A DNA stretch of 64,000 nucleotides from Burkholderia lata (lineage in GTDB: Bacteria > Pseudomonadota > Gammaproteobacteria > Burkholderiales > Burkholderiaceae), in the NCBI RefSeq assembly GCF_000012945.1, contig NC_007510.1:434001-498000 (forward strand). The letters run 5' to 3'. Positions 1-8,891 of the stretch are shown piece by piece. The notes below the pieces were generated by a model that saw only the letters and a list, made by a program, of their open reading frames with translations, did not search any database and was not told the DNA's origin. Positions within the stretch are counted from its first letter, which is position 1, and the number at the start of each line of letters is the position of its first letter. A program made the position numbers and the translations under genes.

Positions 1-829
1 GCTGCTCGAGGGCCTGTGCCGCGACTTCTGGGACACCGTGCACCCGCTGCCCGAAGACGACGACACCGAGCACCGGCTCGGCAACGTCGCGTGGCTGTCC
101 GGCCGCACGGCCGAGCTGCTGCGCGCGGTGCCGATGACGGACGGTGCGTCGAACGCGTTCAGCACGCTCGACTGGGAAGTGGCGCAGCACGTTGCACAGG
201 CGATCAAGCGCGACCCCGAACACGCGGACGACATCGCACGCGGCAAGCCGTCAATCGAGCAGATCGATTCGTCGCGGCGCGTGACGTCGATCGCGTTCTA
301 CACCGCGTTGCTCGCGAACCTGAAGGCGTTCGAGTTCGCGCTCGATGCATTCGAGGAACGGCTCGTCGAGCGCGCGGGCGATTCGGCGCCGAGCTTCCGG
401 CAGGCGCGCGACGCATTCGAGACCGTGTACCGGCTCGCCGAGCGCTTTGCGCGCGAGCAGGGTTATACGGGCAGCGCACCGCACACGCAGTCGGCACCGC
501 AGGCGCAGCCCGAGCGCATCGAGCCGGTGTTCGGCAACCCGATCCACACGGAGGAGACTCACGTGCAGCCGCAGTCCGTTCCGCGCGCCCCGGTGACGCA
601 GATGATCGCCGGCATCCAGAACCGTGCGCAAGCCGTCGACCAGTTGCGCGCGGTCGCCCGCTATTTCCGCCAGACCGAGCCGCACAGCCCGGTCGCGTAT
701 CTCGCCGACAAGGCCGCCGAATGGGCTGACATGCCGCTGCACAAGTGGCTCGAGAGCGTCGTGAAGGACGACGGCTCGCTGTCGCATATTCGCGAACTGC
801 TGGGCGTGAGGCCTGACGAGCAGTCGTAG
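1..829 (+). CDS. tssA: TssA, T6SS cap/baseplate-associated protein (3' part only)
   Basis: The gene runs in from before the window; the reading frame is open from base 2 and ends at TAG 827-829, so about 276 residues are visible. The first visible residues (LEGLCRDFWDTVHP) match the ImpA N-terminal domain of TssA. A Pro/Gln-rich linker lies near bases 470-590, and the end (VARYFRQTEPHSPVAYL) is the usual C-terminal domain of the shorter TssA class. TssA works in the cytoplasm, where it helps assemble the baseplate and sheath. It lies 68 bp before vgrG on the same strand. The GTG at 38 is internal and is not the true start. Confidence 0.93.
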   Translation, partial: LLEGLCRDFWDTVHPLPEDDDTEHRLGNVAWLSGRTAELLRAVPMTDGASNAFSTLDWEVAQHVAQAIKRDPEHADDIARGKPSIEQIDSSRRVTSIAFYTALLANLKAFEFALDAFEERLVERAGDSAPSFRQARDAFETVYRLAERFAREQGYTGSAPHTQSAPQAQPERIEPVFGNPIHTEETHVQPQSVPRAPVTQMIAGIQNRAQAVDQLRAVARYFRQTEPHSPVAYLADKAAEWADMPLHKWLESVVKDDGSLSHIRELLGVRPDEQS

Positions 830-897
830 GCGACGGGCATTTGACCTGAGAGCGCGGGTCCGGCGGGCCCGCGGCCAACAAGAACGTGGATTGACGC

Positions 898-3576
898 ATG
901 AACCTGACCGAACTGGCACAGGCGATTCGCGGTGGCCTGATTCAGCAGGATCGCCTGCTGAAGACGGACATCCCGTCGCTGCCGAACAACGCGCTGGTGC
1001 CGCGCCGGGCCGTGATCTGTTCCGAACTGGGGCGCGACTTCAGCGTGGCGCTCGACCTCGTGTCGACCGCCAGCGACATCGAGCTCAAGACGCTGATCGC
1101 GCAGCCGATGACGGTGTGGATCCAGCAGGCCGACCAGTCGTACCTCCCGATCAACGGCTATGTCCATACGGCGCGCCGGCTCGGCACGGACGGCAGCCTG
1201 TCGGGCTACCAGTTGACCTTCGCGTCGTGGATGCACTTTCTCAAGTTCCGCAGCGACATGCGGTACTGGCAGGACAAGCCGGTCGACGCGATCCTGGCCG
1301 ACGTGTTCGATACGCATCCGCAGGCCAAGGGGCGCTATCAGTTTGCGCTGTCGAAACCGCTGCCGTCGCGGTCCTACTGCCGCCAGAGCGAAACCGACTG
1401 GAACTTCGTGCATCGCCTGATGGAGGACGAAGGGCTGTTCGGCTTCTGGCGGCACGCCGGGGACGGCAGCGCGCACACGCTCGTCGTGACCGACGACCTG
1501 CACGCGCTCGACGAACTGGCGCCGAATTCCGTCCGGTTCGACCGTTCGGGAGCCGGGAGCGAAGCCACCGGATTCACGCAGTGGGCCGCGTCGCGCACGT
1601 TGCAGAGTTCGCAGCACACGACGCGCACGTTCGATTACAAGTCGCCGTCGACGGCCGGCAATCCGAACGGCACGACGTTGCCCACGAAGGCCGGCCAGGG
1701 CGATCTGCCGGGCCAGATGGAAGTCTACGAATACACCGGCGCATACACGTATGCGGGGCAGGATCGCGGCGAGCATCTGTCGAAGATTCGCCTTGAGCAA
1801 TGGGAGTCGCGCGCGAAGCGCTTCTTCGGCGTGGGCGGCGTGCGCGGGATCGACGCGGGGCGGCGCTTCACGCTGGCGGATCATCCCGAGCACGATCGCG
1901 ATTCGGCGCAGGACCGGGAATTCGCGGCCTTGAAGGTGTCGCGGTACATCGAGAACAACCTGCCGATCTCGGACCACGAAGCGAACTTTCCGCACAGCCT
2001 GCAGGCGCGGCTCGCGGAGGCGAAAGCCGGTCACGGTGCGGCGGTTGCGTTCGAAGTCGGTCATGACGACGGTTCGGCCGGGTTCTATCTCGTCGAGGTC
2101 GAAGCGCAACGCGCGGCGGTGCCGTATCGCAGCCCGTTCGAGCACAAGAAGCCCGTGATGCAGCTCGAGACGGCCGTCGTCGTCGGGCCGAAGGGCGAGG
2201 AGGTCTATACGGACGAGCTGAACCGGATCAAGGTCATGTTCGTCTGGGACCGGCAGAACGGGGGCACCGAAACCGCGTCGTGCTGGGTGCGCGTCGTGCA
2301 GTCGGATACCGGCGGCGGCTATGGCGGCGTGCATATTCCGCGGATCGGCGAGGAAGTGCTGATCGGCTATATCGGCGGCGACTGCGACCGGCCGATCGTC
2401 ATGCATCGCGTCTACAACGGGGCGACCAAGCCGCAGTGGCATAGCGACGGCATCCTGTCGGGCTTTCGGTCGAAGGAGTATGCGGGGTCCGGGCACAACG
2501 AGATGGTCCTCGACGATGCGACCGGCCAGAACCGTACGCGACTGTTCAGCAGCAGCGCGAATTCGCTGCTTCACCTGGGCTACCTGATCGAACAGAACGG
2601 CAACACGCGCGGCGCGTATCTCGGTTCGGGGTTCGACCTGCGCACGGATACGTACGGCGCCGTGCGCGCCGGGCAGGGGCTTTACGTGACGACGCATCCG
2701 AAAGAGGTGAACAGCCAGCCGCTCGATGCGAGCGAAGCGCAGGGGCAACTCACGGATGCGGACGGGCTGCTGGAATCGATGTCGCAGGCGAGTGAAATGC
2801 ATCAGGCCGAAAGCCTCGGCCCCGGTCACGATGCGTTGAAGCAGTTCGCGGAAGCCACGAAGAACAGTGTTGCGGGGGCTTCGTCGGGCGGCAGGACCTC
2901 GGGCGGCGGAACGGGCGACGCGAATGTGTTCAAGGAGCCGGTGATGCTGTTCGCGAGCCCGGCGGGGATCGGGATGGCGTCGCAGCAGAGCGTGCACGTG
3001 GCAGCGGACCGGCATGTGAACCTTGTCAGCGGTCAAAGCACGCATCTCACGAGCGGCAAGTCGCTGGTGGCGAGCGTCAAGGACAAGCTCAGCCTGTTCG
3101 TGCAGAACGCGGGGATGAAGCTCTTTGCCGGCAAGGGGCCGGTCGAGATCCAGGCCCACAGCGACAACGTCGAGATGATTGCGCAGAAGGCGATCAAGGT
3201 GTTGTCGGCGACGGCATCGATCGAAGGCGTCGCGAAGCAGGAGATCCTGCTGACGGCGGGCGGTGCGTATATCCGGATCAAGGGCGGCAACATCGAGATT
3301 CACGCGCCGGGCCAGATCGACGTGAAGGGCGCGCAGCACGCCTTCAGCGGTCCGACGAGCATGCACAAGACGTTCAAGACGGAAGGCCGCAAGGCGGACA
3401 TGCGGATTCGCTATGTCGACGCCGACGGCAACGTGCCGCACGGGGAGCCGATCAAGTTCGCGACCGAGGACGGGACCGAGCATAGCGTCGCGCTCGACGC
3501 GGAAGGCCGGGCGGAATTGAAGAACATCGATTTTGACGAGTTCGTGGCCAGCCAGGTCAAACGGACGGGAGAGTGA
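898..3576 (+). CDS. vgrG: VgrG (TssI) T6SS spike protein with C-terminal extension
   Basis: 892 residues. The N-terminal half is the gp27-like part, followed by the gp5 OB-fold region ending near GEEVLIGYIGGDCDRPIVMH (about residues 480-500). The DUF2345 beta-rich region covers about residues 683-820. The last roughly 70 residues (from KADMRIRYVDADGNV) lie beyond the usual spike end and look like a small beta domain, possibly a cargo adaptor. VgrG trimers form the tip of the T6SS needle and carry effectors. The candidate effector gene starts 2 bp after the stop, so this VgrG probably delivers it. The ATG at 898 begins the standard MNLTELAQAIRGG start; its ribosome site is weak. Confidence 0.95.
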   Translation: MNLTELAQAIRGGLIQQDRLLKTDIPSLPNNALVPRRAVICSELGRDFSVALDLVSTASDIELKTLIAQPMTVWIQQADQSYLPINGYVHTARRLGTDGSLSGYQLTFASWMHFLKFRSDMRYWQDKPVDAILADVFDTHPQAKGRYQFALSKPLPSRSYCRQSETDWNFVHRLMEDEGLFGFWRHAGDGSAHTLVVTDDLHALDELAPNSVRFDRSGAGSEATGFTQWAASRTLQSSQHTTRTFDYKSPSTAGNPNGTTLPTKAGQGDLPGQMEVYEYTGAYTYAGQDRGEHLSKIRLEQWESRAKRFFGVGGVRGIDAGRRFTLADHPEHDRDSAQDREFAALKVSRYIENNLPISDHEANFPHSLQARLAEAKAGHGAAVAFEVGHDDGSAGFYLVEVEAQRAAVPYRSPFEHKKPVMQLETAVVVGPKGEEVYTDELNRIKVMFVWDRQNGGTETASCWVRVVQSDTGGGYGGVHIPRIGEEVLIGYIGGDCDRPIVMHRVYNGATKPQWHSDGILSGFRSKEYAGSGHNEMVLDDATGQNRTRLFSSSANSLLHLGYLIEQNGNTRGAYLGSGFDLRTDTYGAVRAGQGLYVTTHPKEVNSQPLDASEAQGQLTDADGLLESMSQASEMHQAESLGPGHDALKQFAEATKNSVAGASSGGRTSGGGTGDANVFKEPVMLFASPAGIGMASQQSVHVAADRHVNLVSGQSTHLTSGKSLVASVKDKLSLFVQNAGMKLFAGKGPVEIQAHSDNVEMIAQKAIKVLSATASIEGVAKQEILLTAGGAYIRIKGGNIEIHAPGQIDVKGAQHAFSGPTSMHKTFKTEGRKADMRIRYVDADGNVPHGEPIKFATEDGTEHSVALDAEGRAELKNIDFDEFVASQVKRTGE

Positions 3577-3577
3577 A

Positions 3578-5014
3578 ATGGGCAGGCCGCTTGTTCAGCA
3601 TGATGTTTGTATTGATTTGCCGGGGGAGCCGATCAGTTGCTGGGCCGAATCGGATGTGACGGTGTTGCTGCGCAAGCATCGTGACGTCATCTTTGAAATT
3701 AGTGTCAAGAAAGACGCGACTTACACGCTTGAGGCCGATAAAGACTGGTTTTATGACGTCGGCGTGAAGAAGCGTGTCCAGAAAGGGCAGTTTCACGACG
3801 GGCAGCGGTATCACATTTGGGTGGGGCGTGATTTCAAAGGGAATTTGCTGCTGAAATCGAATGGAAAGCTGGTGCGCAGTTATTCCATGATCGACTTCGA
3901 TACGCTTGGCGGAAATTCCGATCCGAAGGCAAAGCCGGAGCCGATAATCATCGCGATCGGCGGATTTCCCGGCGCAGCTTCAAGTGGTCCGCGCGTACCA
4001 TCCGGCGTTAATAATGTATTTGCCAACCCTGCGCCGTTGGTCTGTCGTAATACCGACGGAAACCTGCCGGGTAATGCCTGGTGGGGGCAATTGACGCCTT
4101 TGAATTTCAAATATGGAGAAGTGGCGCCGGAGTTTTTGTTTCCCGCTTCTTCTGGTCCGTTGACTCAGCAGAATGTCGACGAAAGTCTGATTGTTCACAT
4201 CTTCGAGGTGACGCTTGAACGGGCTCCAGCGGAAGTGTGGCGATTGGCTCAGGAGGGTGGGCCGCCGACGGCACTTAAAATTGATGACAAAGAAAAGGTA
4301 ATGACGCGAAACTGGATTATCAGTCAATTTGCCGGGGGATTGGCTTATGCGAAGGATAATTGGTCTGATTTACGTGAGCTGTTCAATAGAAAATTCGTGT
4401 TCATGTCCGTGAAGCACCCGAAACTCGGGATCAAGTATTATTTGGCCTTCAAGGGAAATAGTTCGTTGAGGAAGATGATCACGGAGACTGTCTATAAATT
4501 AAAAAGCACAAAAATAATGGCGATCACGGCCGGCGCGGTCGAGGGCATGGCAGAGACTGCAAGCGCATCGGCGCAGGCGTGGAAGGGAGCATTCAAAGGA
4601 GCTGGTGGCATTGCTTTCGTGCTGACCATCGGGCTGGACGTGGCTGAGTGGTATCACGATTATGAGCAAGTAGACGCAAACGGACATCGAGGGAGAGGTC
4701 TGGCTGATCTCGTCGCCAAGGTCGGGATTGACATTGCTGCCGCTGGGGTCGCATCCATACTCGGCGCGGTTGCCTATTATCTGATTACGACCGCACTCAC
4801 TGCGGTGGGCGTTGTGATCGGTGGCTGGGTTGTAGGTGCGGTTGCCGTTCTCGTGGTGGGCGTGTCTGCGTTTTTCTTTTATGTGCTGGGTGTTGCCGAT
4901 AATCACTATTCCTATACTCAGAAGGCGGCCAAGTTTATTCGAAAGGCAGCGAAGTATCTGGAGGAGAATTATCCGAAGGATTATAATGGCTACCCAATGA
5001 TTGTGACATATTGA
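3578..5014 (+). CDS. Candidate T6SS effector, membrane-active (pore-forming type) by architecture
   Basis: 478 residues; not a family I can name. The ATG at 3578 follows GGGAGAG and sits 2 bp after the vgrG stop, so I prefer it to the GTG at 3533 inside vgrG. The first ~100 residues look beta-rich. A soluble alpha/beta middle follows. Residues ~316-364 form Ala-rich helices, and residues ~388-440 are a long hydrophobic stretch with spaced glycines (VGVVIGGWVVGAVAVLVVGV), which suggests a membrane-inserting hairpin. No PAAR, MIX or enzyme motif is seen. Position after vgrG and before three polytopic membrane genes fits an effector that damages the inner membrane, as VasX, Tse4 and colicins do; this is inference. 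Composition is AT-richer than its neighbours (24 G/C of 60 at 4441-4500). Confidence 0.7.
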   Translation: MGRPLVQHDVCIDLPGEPISCWAESDVTVLLRKHRDVIFEISVKKDATYTLEADKDWFYDVGVKKRVQKGQFHDGQRYHIWVGRDFKGNLLLKSNGKLVRSYSMIDFDTLGGNSDPKAKPEPIIIAIGGFPGAASSGPRVPSGVNNVFANPAPLVCRNTDGNLPGNAWWGQLTPLNFKYGEVAPEFLFPASSGPLTQQNVDESLIVHIFEVTLERAPAEVWRLAQEGGPPTALKIDDKEKVMTRNWIISQFAGGLAYAKDNWSDLRELFNRKFVFMSVKHPKLGIKYYLAFKGNSSLRKMITETVYKLKSTKIMAITAGAVEGMAETASASAQAWKGAFKGAGGIAFVLTIGLDVAEWYHDYEQVDANGHRGRGLADLVAKVGIDIAAAGVASILGAVAYYLITTALTAVGVVIGGWVVGAVAVLVVGVSAFFFYVLGVADNHYSYTQKAAKFIRKAAKYLEENYPKDYNGYPMIVTY

Positions 5015-5015
5015 G

Positions 5016-5762
5016 ATGATGGAAGCGCGAGAATTGTCGGGTCGGTTTGATGCACTTTTCAAGGTAAATCTGGGATTTGGTTTATTTTTGATTGGGTGTG
5101 CCTTCATCCTCGGGTTGCCGATGTTTTCCGGGAATCGGGTTCCGTTTCACTGGTCCATTGCATGGGTGCTGATTTCTGTCATTGGGCAAATCGTTGCGTG
5201 GCGTGCGGATAACGGACGAGGGCGATTGGTCCTGTATGGGGTGTTTAGTAGCATTGTGCTTTGTTCGGCGTATTTTTTTGTTGCAGGCATTTCGTGGATC
5301 TTTTATTTCGCGTCTGCCTCGATGCCGTCAACGATTCGTTTTGTATGTATCGCTGCAGCGATAGTTGGAACTTTGCTGTGGATGATTCTGATTGGTCGTC
5401 AGGTGTCCGCGACTCTCGATAAACCGGCATTCATCTCGCAGGCATTCAAGGACGTGGGCGGCGAGATCGAGTACCGGCTATCGGGAATGCAGCAGGTGAC
5501 CGCACATGCGGAGGCCCCTGGCCTGGTCAAGAGGATTGGTCTGGGACTGGTGTTGCTGGCAGCCCCTGCCATCTTTTTGGCCGCCAGGATAATGACGCCT
5601 TTTTCGTCCTCGCAGGATTTGCTTCTGTTCGTGGCATTGATCTTGTGCCCATGTTCTCAGCTTCTCATGGGCATCATCGTAAAGGTGTATTTGCTGCTGA
5701 TTCGCTTGCCGCTCAAACTGGAGCGTCTCCACGGGAAGTCGGTCATCCTGGTGGACGAATGA
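5016..5762 (+). CDS. Polytopic membrane protein, candidate immunity protein 1
   Basis: 248 residues, starting 1 bp after the effector stop (TGA then G then ATG), so the two are tightly coupled. About six hydrophobic segments are seen: residues ~17-37, 44-61, 73-100, 107-126, 170-190 and 199-230. The tail LPLKLERLHGKSVILVDE is shared in pattern with the next two genes and with the fragment at 7518-7784. An inner-membrane protein directly after a pore-type effector is the expected layout for an immunity protein (as TsiV2 for VasX). The function is inferred from context; I do not recognise the family. Confidence 0.7.
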   Translation: MMEARELSGRFDALFKVNLGFGLFLIGCAFILGLPMFSGNRVPFHWSIAWVLISVIGQIVAWRADNGRGRLVLYGVFSSIVLCSAYFFVAGISWIFYFASASMPSTIRFVCIAAAIVGTLLWMILIGRQVSATLDKPAFISQAFKDVGGEIEYRLSGMQQVTAHAEAPGLVKRIGLGLVLLAAPAIFLAARIMTPFSSSQDLLLFVALILCPCSQLLMGIIVKVYLLLIRLPLKLERLHGKSVILVDE

Positions 5763-5807
5763 GGGGGCGGGGTACGGCACGTCAGCGGCGTTGCCGGATA
5801 CCCCGCA

Positions 5808-6638
5808 ATGCCGGGAGAATTCGTGGCAAATGTTTCCGCTCGGGGCGATGCCGTGAAACCTGTTTTGATACAAAGTCCTGGCGATACGAAGCAAGGCGAC
5901 AGAACTCGAATTGACGACCATCCGTTAGCTGCCAAGATCGGATTGGTTGTTGGATTTATCCCGATAATCATATATTGGCATGCGTTCAGCGGTTTTTGGT
6001 CATCAGGGCTGCCCTGGGTCATTGCGTTGGTGCTGGAGATCGGGTGTCCGCTGTTTTTGTATGTGCATTACTTTCTGAATAGACGATCCAGGCGATTGAT
6101 TTGGGAGGGGATTGCAGTCTGTGTCGGGTTTGTCCCGACGTGGATGCTGCTCGGATCATATTGGCTGTTTTATTTTTGTTTTGCACCGATGTCAGTTGCA
6201 ATACGCGCGATCGCGCTTTTGATGTGCCTGACGGTGGCGGCAACTTGGGCCTGGCTCTCGTGGGCTGCTTTTGCTCGGGAAAATGATCGGCTTGGATTGC
6301 TTGAGCGGCTTTTCAAGGATGAAGACGATCGTATTGTGTATCCTGATGAGTCTGATTCCGTTATTGGAAAGCTGGACGGGCCAGGAAAATCGATCGCGGT
6401 CCCATATTGGCTGGTCTCGGTGGTTGGTCCGATTCTTATCGGATATTCGATGTTGTCAGCCCGGCAGTTTGAAGGGAGTGGTGGGCCGCACGGAATGTTT
6501 ATTATCCTGTCGGCGATCGGACTTCCTGTTACTTGCTGGCTCCTGACAAAATTCTTTGTGCGATTTGCTTATTTTCATATTTATCTCTCAATCAAGCTGG
6601 AGCGCAAAACAGGGAAGAGGGTCATTCTCGGTTCATGA
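5808..6638 (+). CDS. Polytopic membrane protein, candidate immunity protein 2 (paralogue)
   Basis: 276 residues if started at ATG 5808. A GTG at 5823 with GGGAGA just before it is an equally good or better start (271 residues). Hydrophobic segments cover much of the protein, with a soluble loop around residues 160-200. The motif NRRSRRLIWEGI followed by WLFYF recurs in the next gene as NRRPRRLWVEGI and WLFYL, and the C-terminal end LSIKLERKTGKRVILGS matches the ends of its neighbours. It is therefore a diverged tandem copy. Its role as an extra immunity protein is inferred; it could instead be a decoy or serve a lost effector. Confidence 0.65.
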   Translation: MPGEFVANVSARGDAVKPVLIQSPGDTKQGDRTRIDDHPLAAKIGLVVGFIPIIIYWHAFSGFWSSGLPWVIALVLEIGCPLFLYVHYFLNRRSRRLIWEGIAVCVGFVPTWMLLGSYWLFYFCFAPMSVAIRAIALLMCLTVAATWAWLSWAAFARENDRLGLLERLFKDEDDRIVYPDESDSVIGKLDGPGKSIAVPYWLVSVVGPILIGYSMLSARQFEGSGGPHGMFIILSAIGLPVTCWLLTKFFVRFAYFHIYLSIKLERKTGKRVILGS

Positions 6639-6687
6639 GTGCGGATCGCCTGAAGCCGAGGTTTGTCAGTTTTTTGAGCCGTAAATA

Positions 6688-7443
6688 ATGACAATTGATC
6701 TTGATGATGCTTCGCCGATAGATTTTCACGGAAAATTGGCGGTTCTTGAGCTGGTGGCGAGTTCGCTCTTGGCCGGCGGATATTTCGTGTTTTCACAATT
6801 TGGGGTGATAGCGACCTCGTTGTGGAAGTTAGTGCTGGTCATTCAGCTTTTCGTGTCGACTGTTTTGATTTTTCACTATGTGATGAACCGACGGCCACGT
6901 AGGCTCTGGGTCGAAGGCATTGTCTCAATGCTGATGCTGTTCCCGTTTTTGATGACTGCATTTTTCTGGCTGTTTTATTTGCTGTCCATCCCGATTTCGG
7001 TCGTATTGAAGACTTCGGTGATAGCAGCTTGTTTCGCGCTTATCGCGCGGCATGCCTTCTTGGTTCTTTCGGATTTTTGTCGTGCGGCAAAGATAGGGTC
7101 AGTCGTGCAGACGATTTATCACGACAATGGAAAAAACCTGATCCTGCGTCACTCGTGTGGTGGGTATATCGATGGCTTGACAGCAAGAAACCCCTTGAAA
7201 CCGGGCGTGGTGTCGGTGGTTGCGTATTTGATGCCGTTCGCAGCTGCGTTGGGGGGGAGTGTGAATCATGTTTTTGGCGAGAGTATCGGTCTCCATGTGT
7301 TGGGCGTCGTTTTTTCGCTTCTTACGTTTCCAATGACGCTCTCGCTTATCGGGAATTTTTATGTGCGGCAGCTATTTTTTCGCGTGTATTTGCCGTTGAA
7401 GCTTGAACGGCGAACCGGCAAGAGGGTCATCCTCGCGCAATGA
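6688..7443 (+). CDS. Polytopic membrane protein, candidate immunity protein 3 (paralogue)
   Basis: 251 residues. It resembles gene 5808-6638 more than gene 5016-5762, sharing the NRRxRRLxxEGI stretch, WLFYL, and the end LPLKLERRTGKRVILAQ. About six hydrophobic segments are visible. It is in the same orientation with a 49 bp gap, so probably co-transcribed with the effector. Base use stays AT-rich to its end and then returns to the genome norm. Function inferred as for its neighbours. Confidence 0.65.
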   Translation: MTIDLDDASPIDFHGKLAVLELVASSLLAGGYFVFSQFGVIATSLWKLVLVIQLFVSTVLIFHYVMNRRPRRLWVEGIVSMLMLFPFLMTAFFWLFYLLSIPISVVLKTSVIAACFALIARHAFLVLSDFCRAAKIGSVVQTIYHDNGKNLILRHSCGGYIDGLTARNPLKPGVVSVVAYLMPFAAALGGSVNHVFGESIGLHVLGVVFSLLTFPMTLSLIGNFYVRQLFFRVYLPLKLERRTGKRVILAQ

Positions 7444-7517
7444 CTGGCAATGCGTTGCCGATTGTACCGGCCGCATGTCGCTCCGCATGCGGCGGCGTCT
7501 GCCCCGCAACTCTGTAG

Positions 7518-7784
7518 TTGAGCACGTCTTCAAACCATCGCAACCCGATCGCCCGAATCGGTCAGGGGCTCGTCCTGTTCGCCGCACCGGCCGTGCTCCT
7601 GGCCGTGCGGATACGGGCACCTTTGCCAGGGTCAGCGGATTTGCTGTTGTTCTCGACGGTGTTACTGACCCCGTGCTCGCTGTTCTTCGCGGGCCTTGTG
7701 GTCAAGGGCATCCTGTTGATGATTGCCACGCCACGTCGGCTGGAGCGCATTCACGGGAAGCCGGTCACATTGACGGACGATTGA
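7518..7784 (+). pseudogene. Remnant of a fourth candidate immunity gene (C-terminal part only)
   Basis: This open frame of 88 codons aligns with the last ~80 residues of gene 5016-5762: ARIGQGLVLFAAPAVLLAVRI against KRIGLGLVLLAAPAIFLAARI, and LERIHGKPVTLTDD against LERLHGKSVILVDE. The upstream two-thirds of the family is missing. The stretch is GC-rich, unlike the three intact copies. I read it as a truncated older copy, although a short expressed two-helix protein cannot be excluded. A strong hairpin (GCCGCATG with CATGCGGC) lies just before it at 7470-7493. Confidence 0.6.
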
Positions 7785-7794
7785 AACAGCGAGA

Positions 7795-7826
7795 CTGGCG
7801 GCCGGCCACGATTCGGCAGCCGCCAG
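7795..7826. terminator. Possible hairpin between convergent operons
   Basis: CTGGCGGC (7795-7802) pairs perfectly with GCCGCCAG (7819-7826) over a 16-nt loop. It lies after the last + strand gene of the effector cassette and before the stop of the - strand OmpA-like gene. There is no T-run, so it may be a weak terminator or only a stabilising hairpin. Confidence 0.3.
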
Positions 7827-7924
7827 CGAGCGTTCAAAGGGCCAGCTTGCCGACAACCCCTCGCGCGACCCGCATCCAACGAAGCGATGCGAACACCGCT
7901 CCGCGAAGCGGCAAAACGCCCCGC

Positions 7925-8887
7925 CTACTGCCCCACCCGGAACTCGATCCGCCGATTCCTCGCCCGCCCATCCGCCGTATCGTTCGGCGCGATCGGCTGA
8001 TCCGGCCCGACACCCGTCGTCGTCATCTGCTGCGGCAAAATGCTCTTCGTGATCAGGTAGCCCTTCACCGCATCCGCGCGCGCCTGGCTCAGCGCGATGT
8101 TCGACGTACGGTTCCCCGAGTTGTCGGTGTGGCCGATGATGTCGACCGTGCGGTTCTGCATCTTCGCGAGCGCGGCCGCCATCTGGTCGAGGATCAGCCT
8201 GCCCTGCGGCGTGAGCGTCGCGCTGCCGGTCTCGAACTCGATCGTCCGGTTCGCGAGCGTCTGGTCGAGCACACCCTGTTCGGATGCCGACACGCGCAGC
8301 CCGTTCTTGATCGTATACGTCGGGTTCAGCGTGTTCGCCATGTCGCTCGCGAGCTGCTGGCGTTGCGCTTCGTTGTGCACCTCGCCCTTCATCTCGATCT
8401 GCGTGCCGTTGATCTTCAGCTGTCCCTTGCTGATCTGCTTGAGCTGCGCGCCGAGCAGCTTCTGCACGTTCGCGCTCCAGTTCGGCGGCGTTGCAACGTC
8501 ACCCACCTCGATCTGGTCGACGACGTTCGTTGCGCCGTAGGTATCGCGCAGCTTCTGCAGCACGGCGGCCTTGGTCGCCTCGTCGGGCACCTTGCCGCCG
8601 ACGACCACCTGGCCGGGCGTCGCGGTCGCGGGCGGCGGCGTGAGGGTGTTCGCGGTGCCGGCCGTGCCGTGCACGACGGCGCCGGAGGCCGTCCCCGGTG
8701 CGGCGCCGGTGTTCGCGGACAGCGCGGTCGTCGCGACCGTGCCGTTGCCGACCGGCGTGACGGTCGCGCCCGTATTCTGCGCGAAAGCCGCGCCGCTGGC
8801 GAAGAGCCCGGCAGCGAGGAGGGCGGCGACGGCGGGCGAGAAGGCGACCGAAAAGCGCGCGCGCCGGACGTGAATCGTGCGATGCAT
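7925..8887 (-). CDS. OmpA-family T6SS-associated envelope protein (TagN-like)
   Basis: 320 residues from ATG 8887, which has GGAGG seven bases upstream and lies 4 bp after the tagF stop; the longer frame to 9001 overlaps tagF. A signal peptide is clear (hydrophobic VAALLAAGLFASG, then AAFA cleavage). The middle has BON-like segments. The C-terminal ~120 residues are an OmpA-like peptidoglycan-binding domain (IEFETGSATLTPQGRLILD, IIGHTDNSGN, SQARADAVKGYL, ARNRRIEFRV). Such proteins probably anchor the T6SS trans-envelope complex to peptidoglycan. It is the last gene of the tssM-tagF unit. Confidence 0.88.
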   Translation of the reverse strand: MHRTIHVRRARFSVAFSPAVAALLAAGLFASGAAFAQNTGATVTPVGNGTVATTALSANTGAAPGTASGAVVHGTAGTANTLTPPPATATPGQVVVGGKVPDEATKAAVLQKLRDTYGATNVVDQIEVGDVATPPNWSANVQKLLGAQLKQISKGQLKINGTQIEMKGEVHNEAQRQQLASDMANTLNPTYTIKNGLRVSASEQGVLDQTLANRTIEFETGSATLTPQGRLILDQMAAALAKMQNRTVDIIGHTDNSGNRTSNIALSQARADAVKGYLITKSILPQQMTTTGVGPDQPIAPNDTADGRARNRRIEFRVGQ

Positions 8888-8891
8888 CCCG

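Noticed and set aside
661..3483. 940-codon open frame on the - strand opposite vgrG
   Set aside because: Shadow of a GC-rich gene: Arg/His-rich translation, no family motif, no ribosome site, and vgrG on the other strand is certain.
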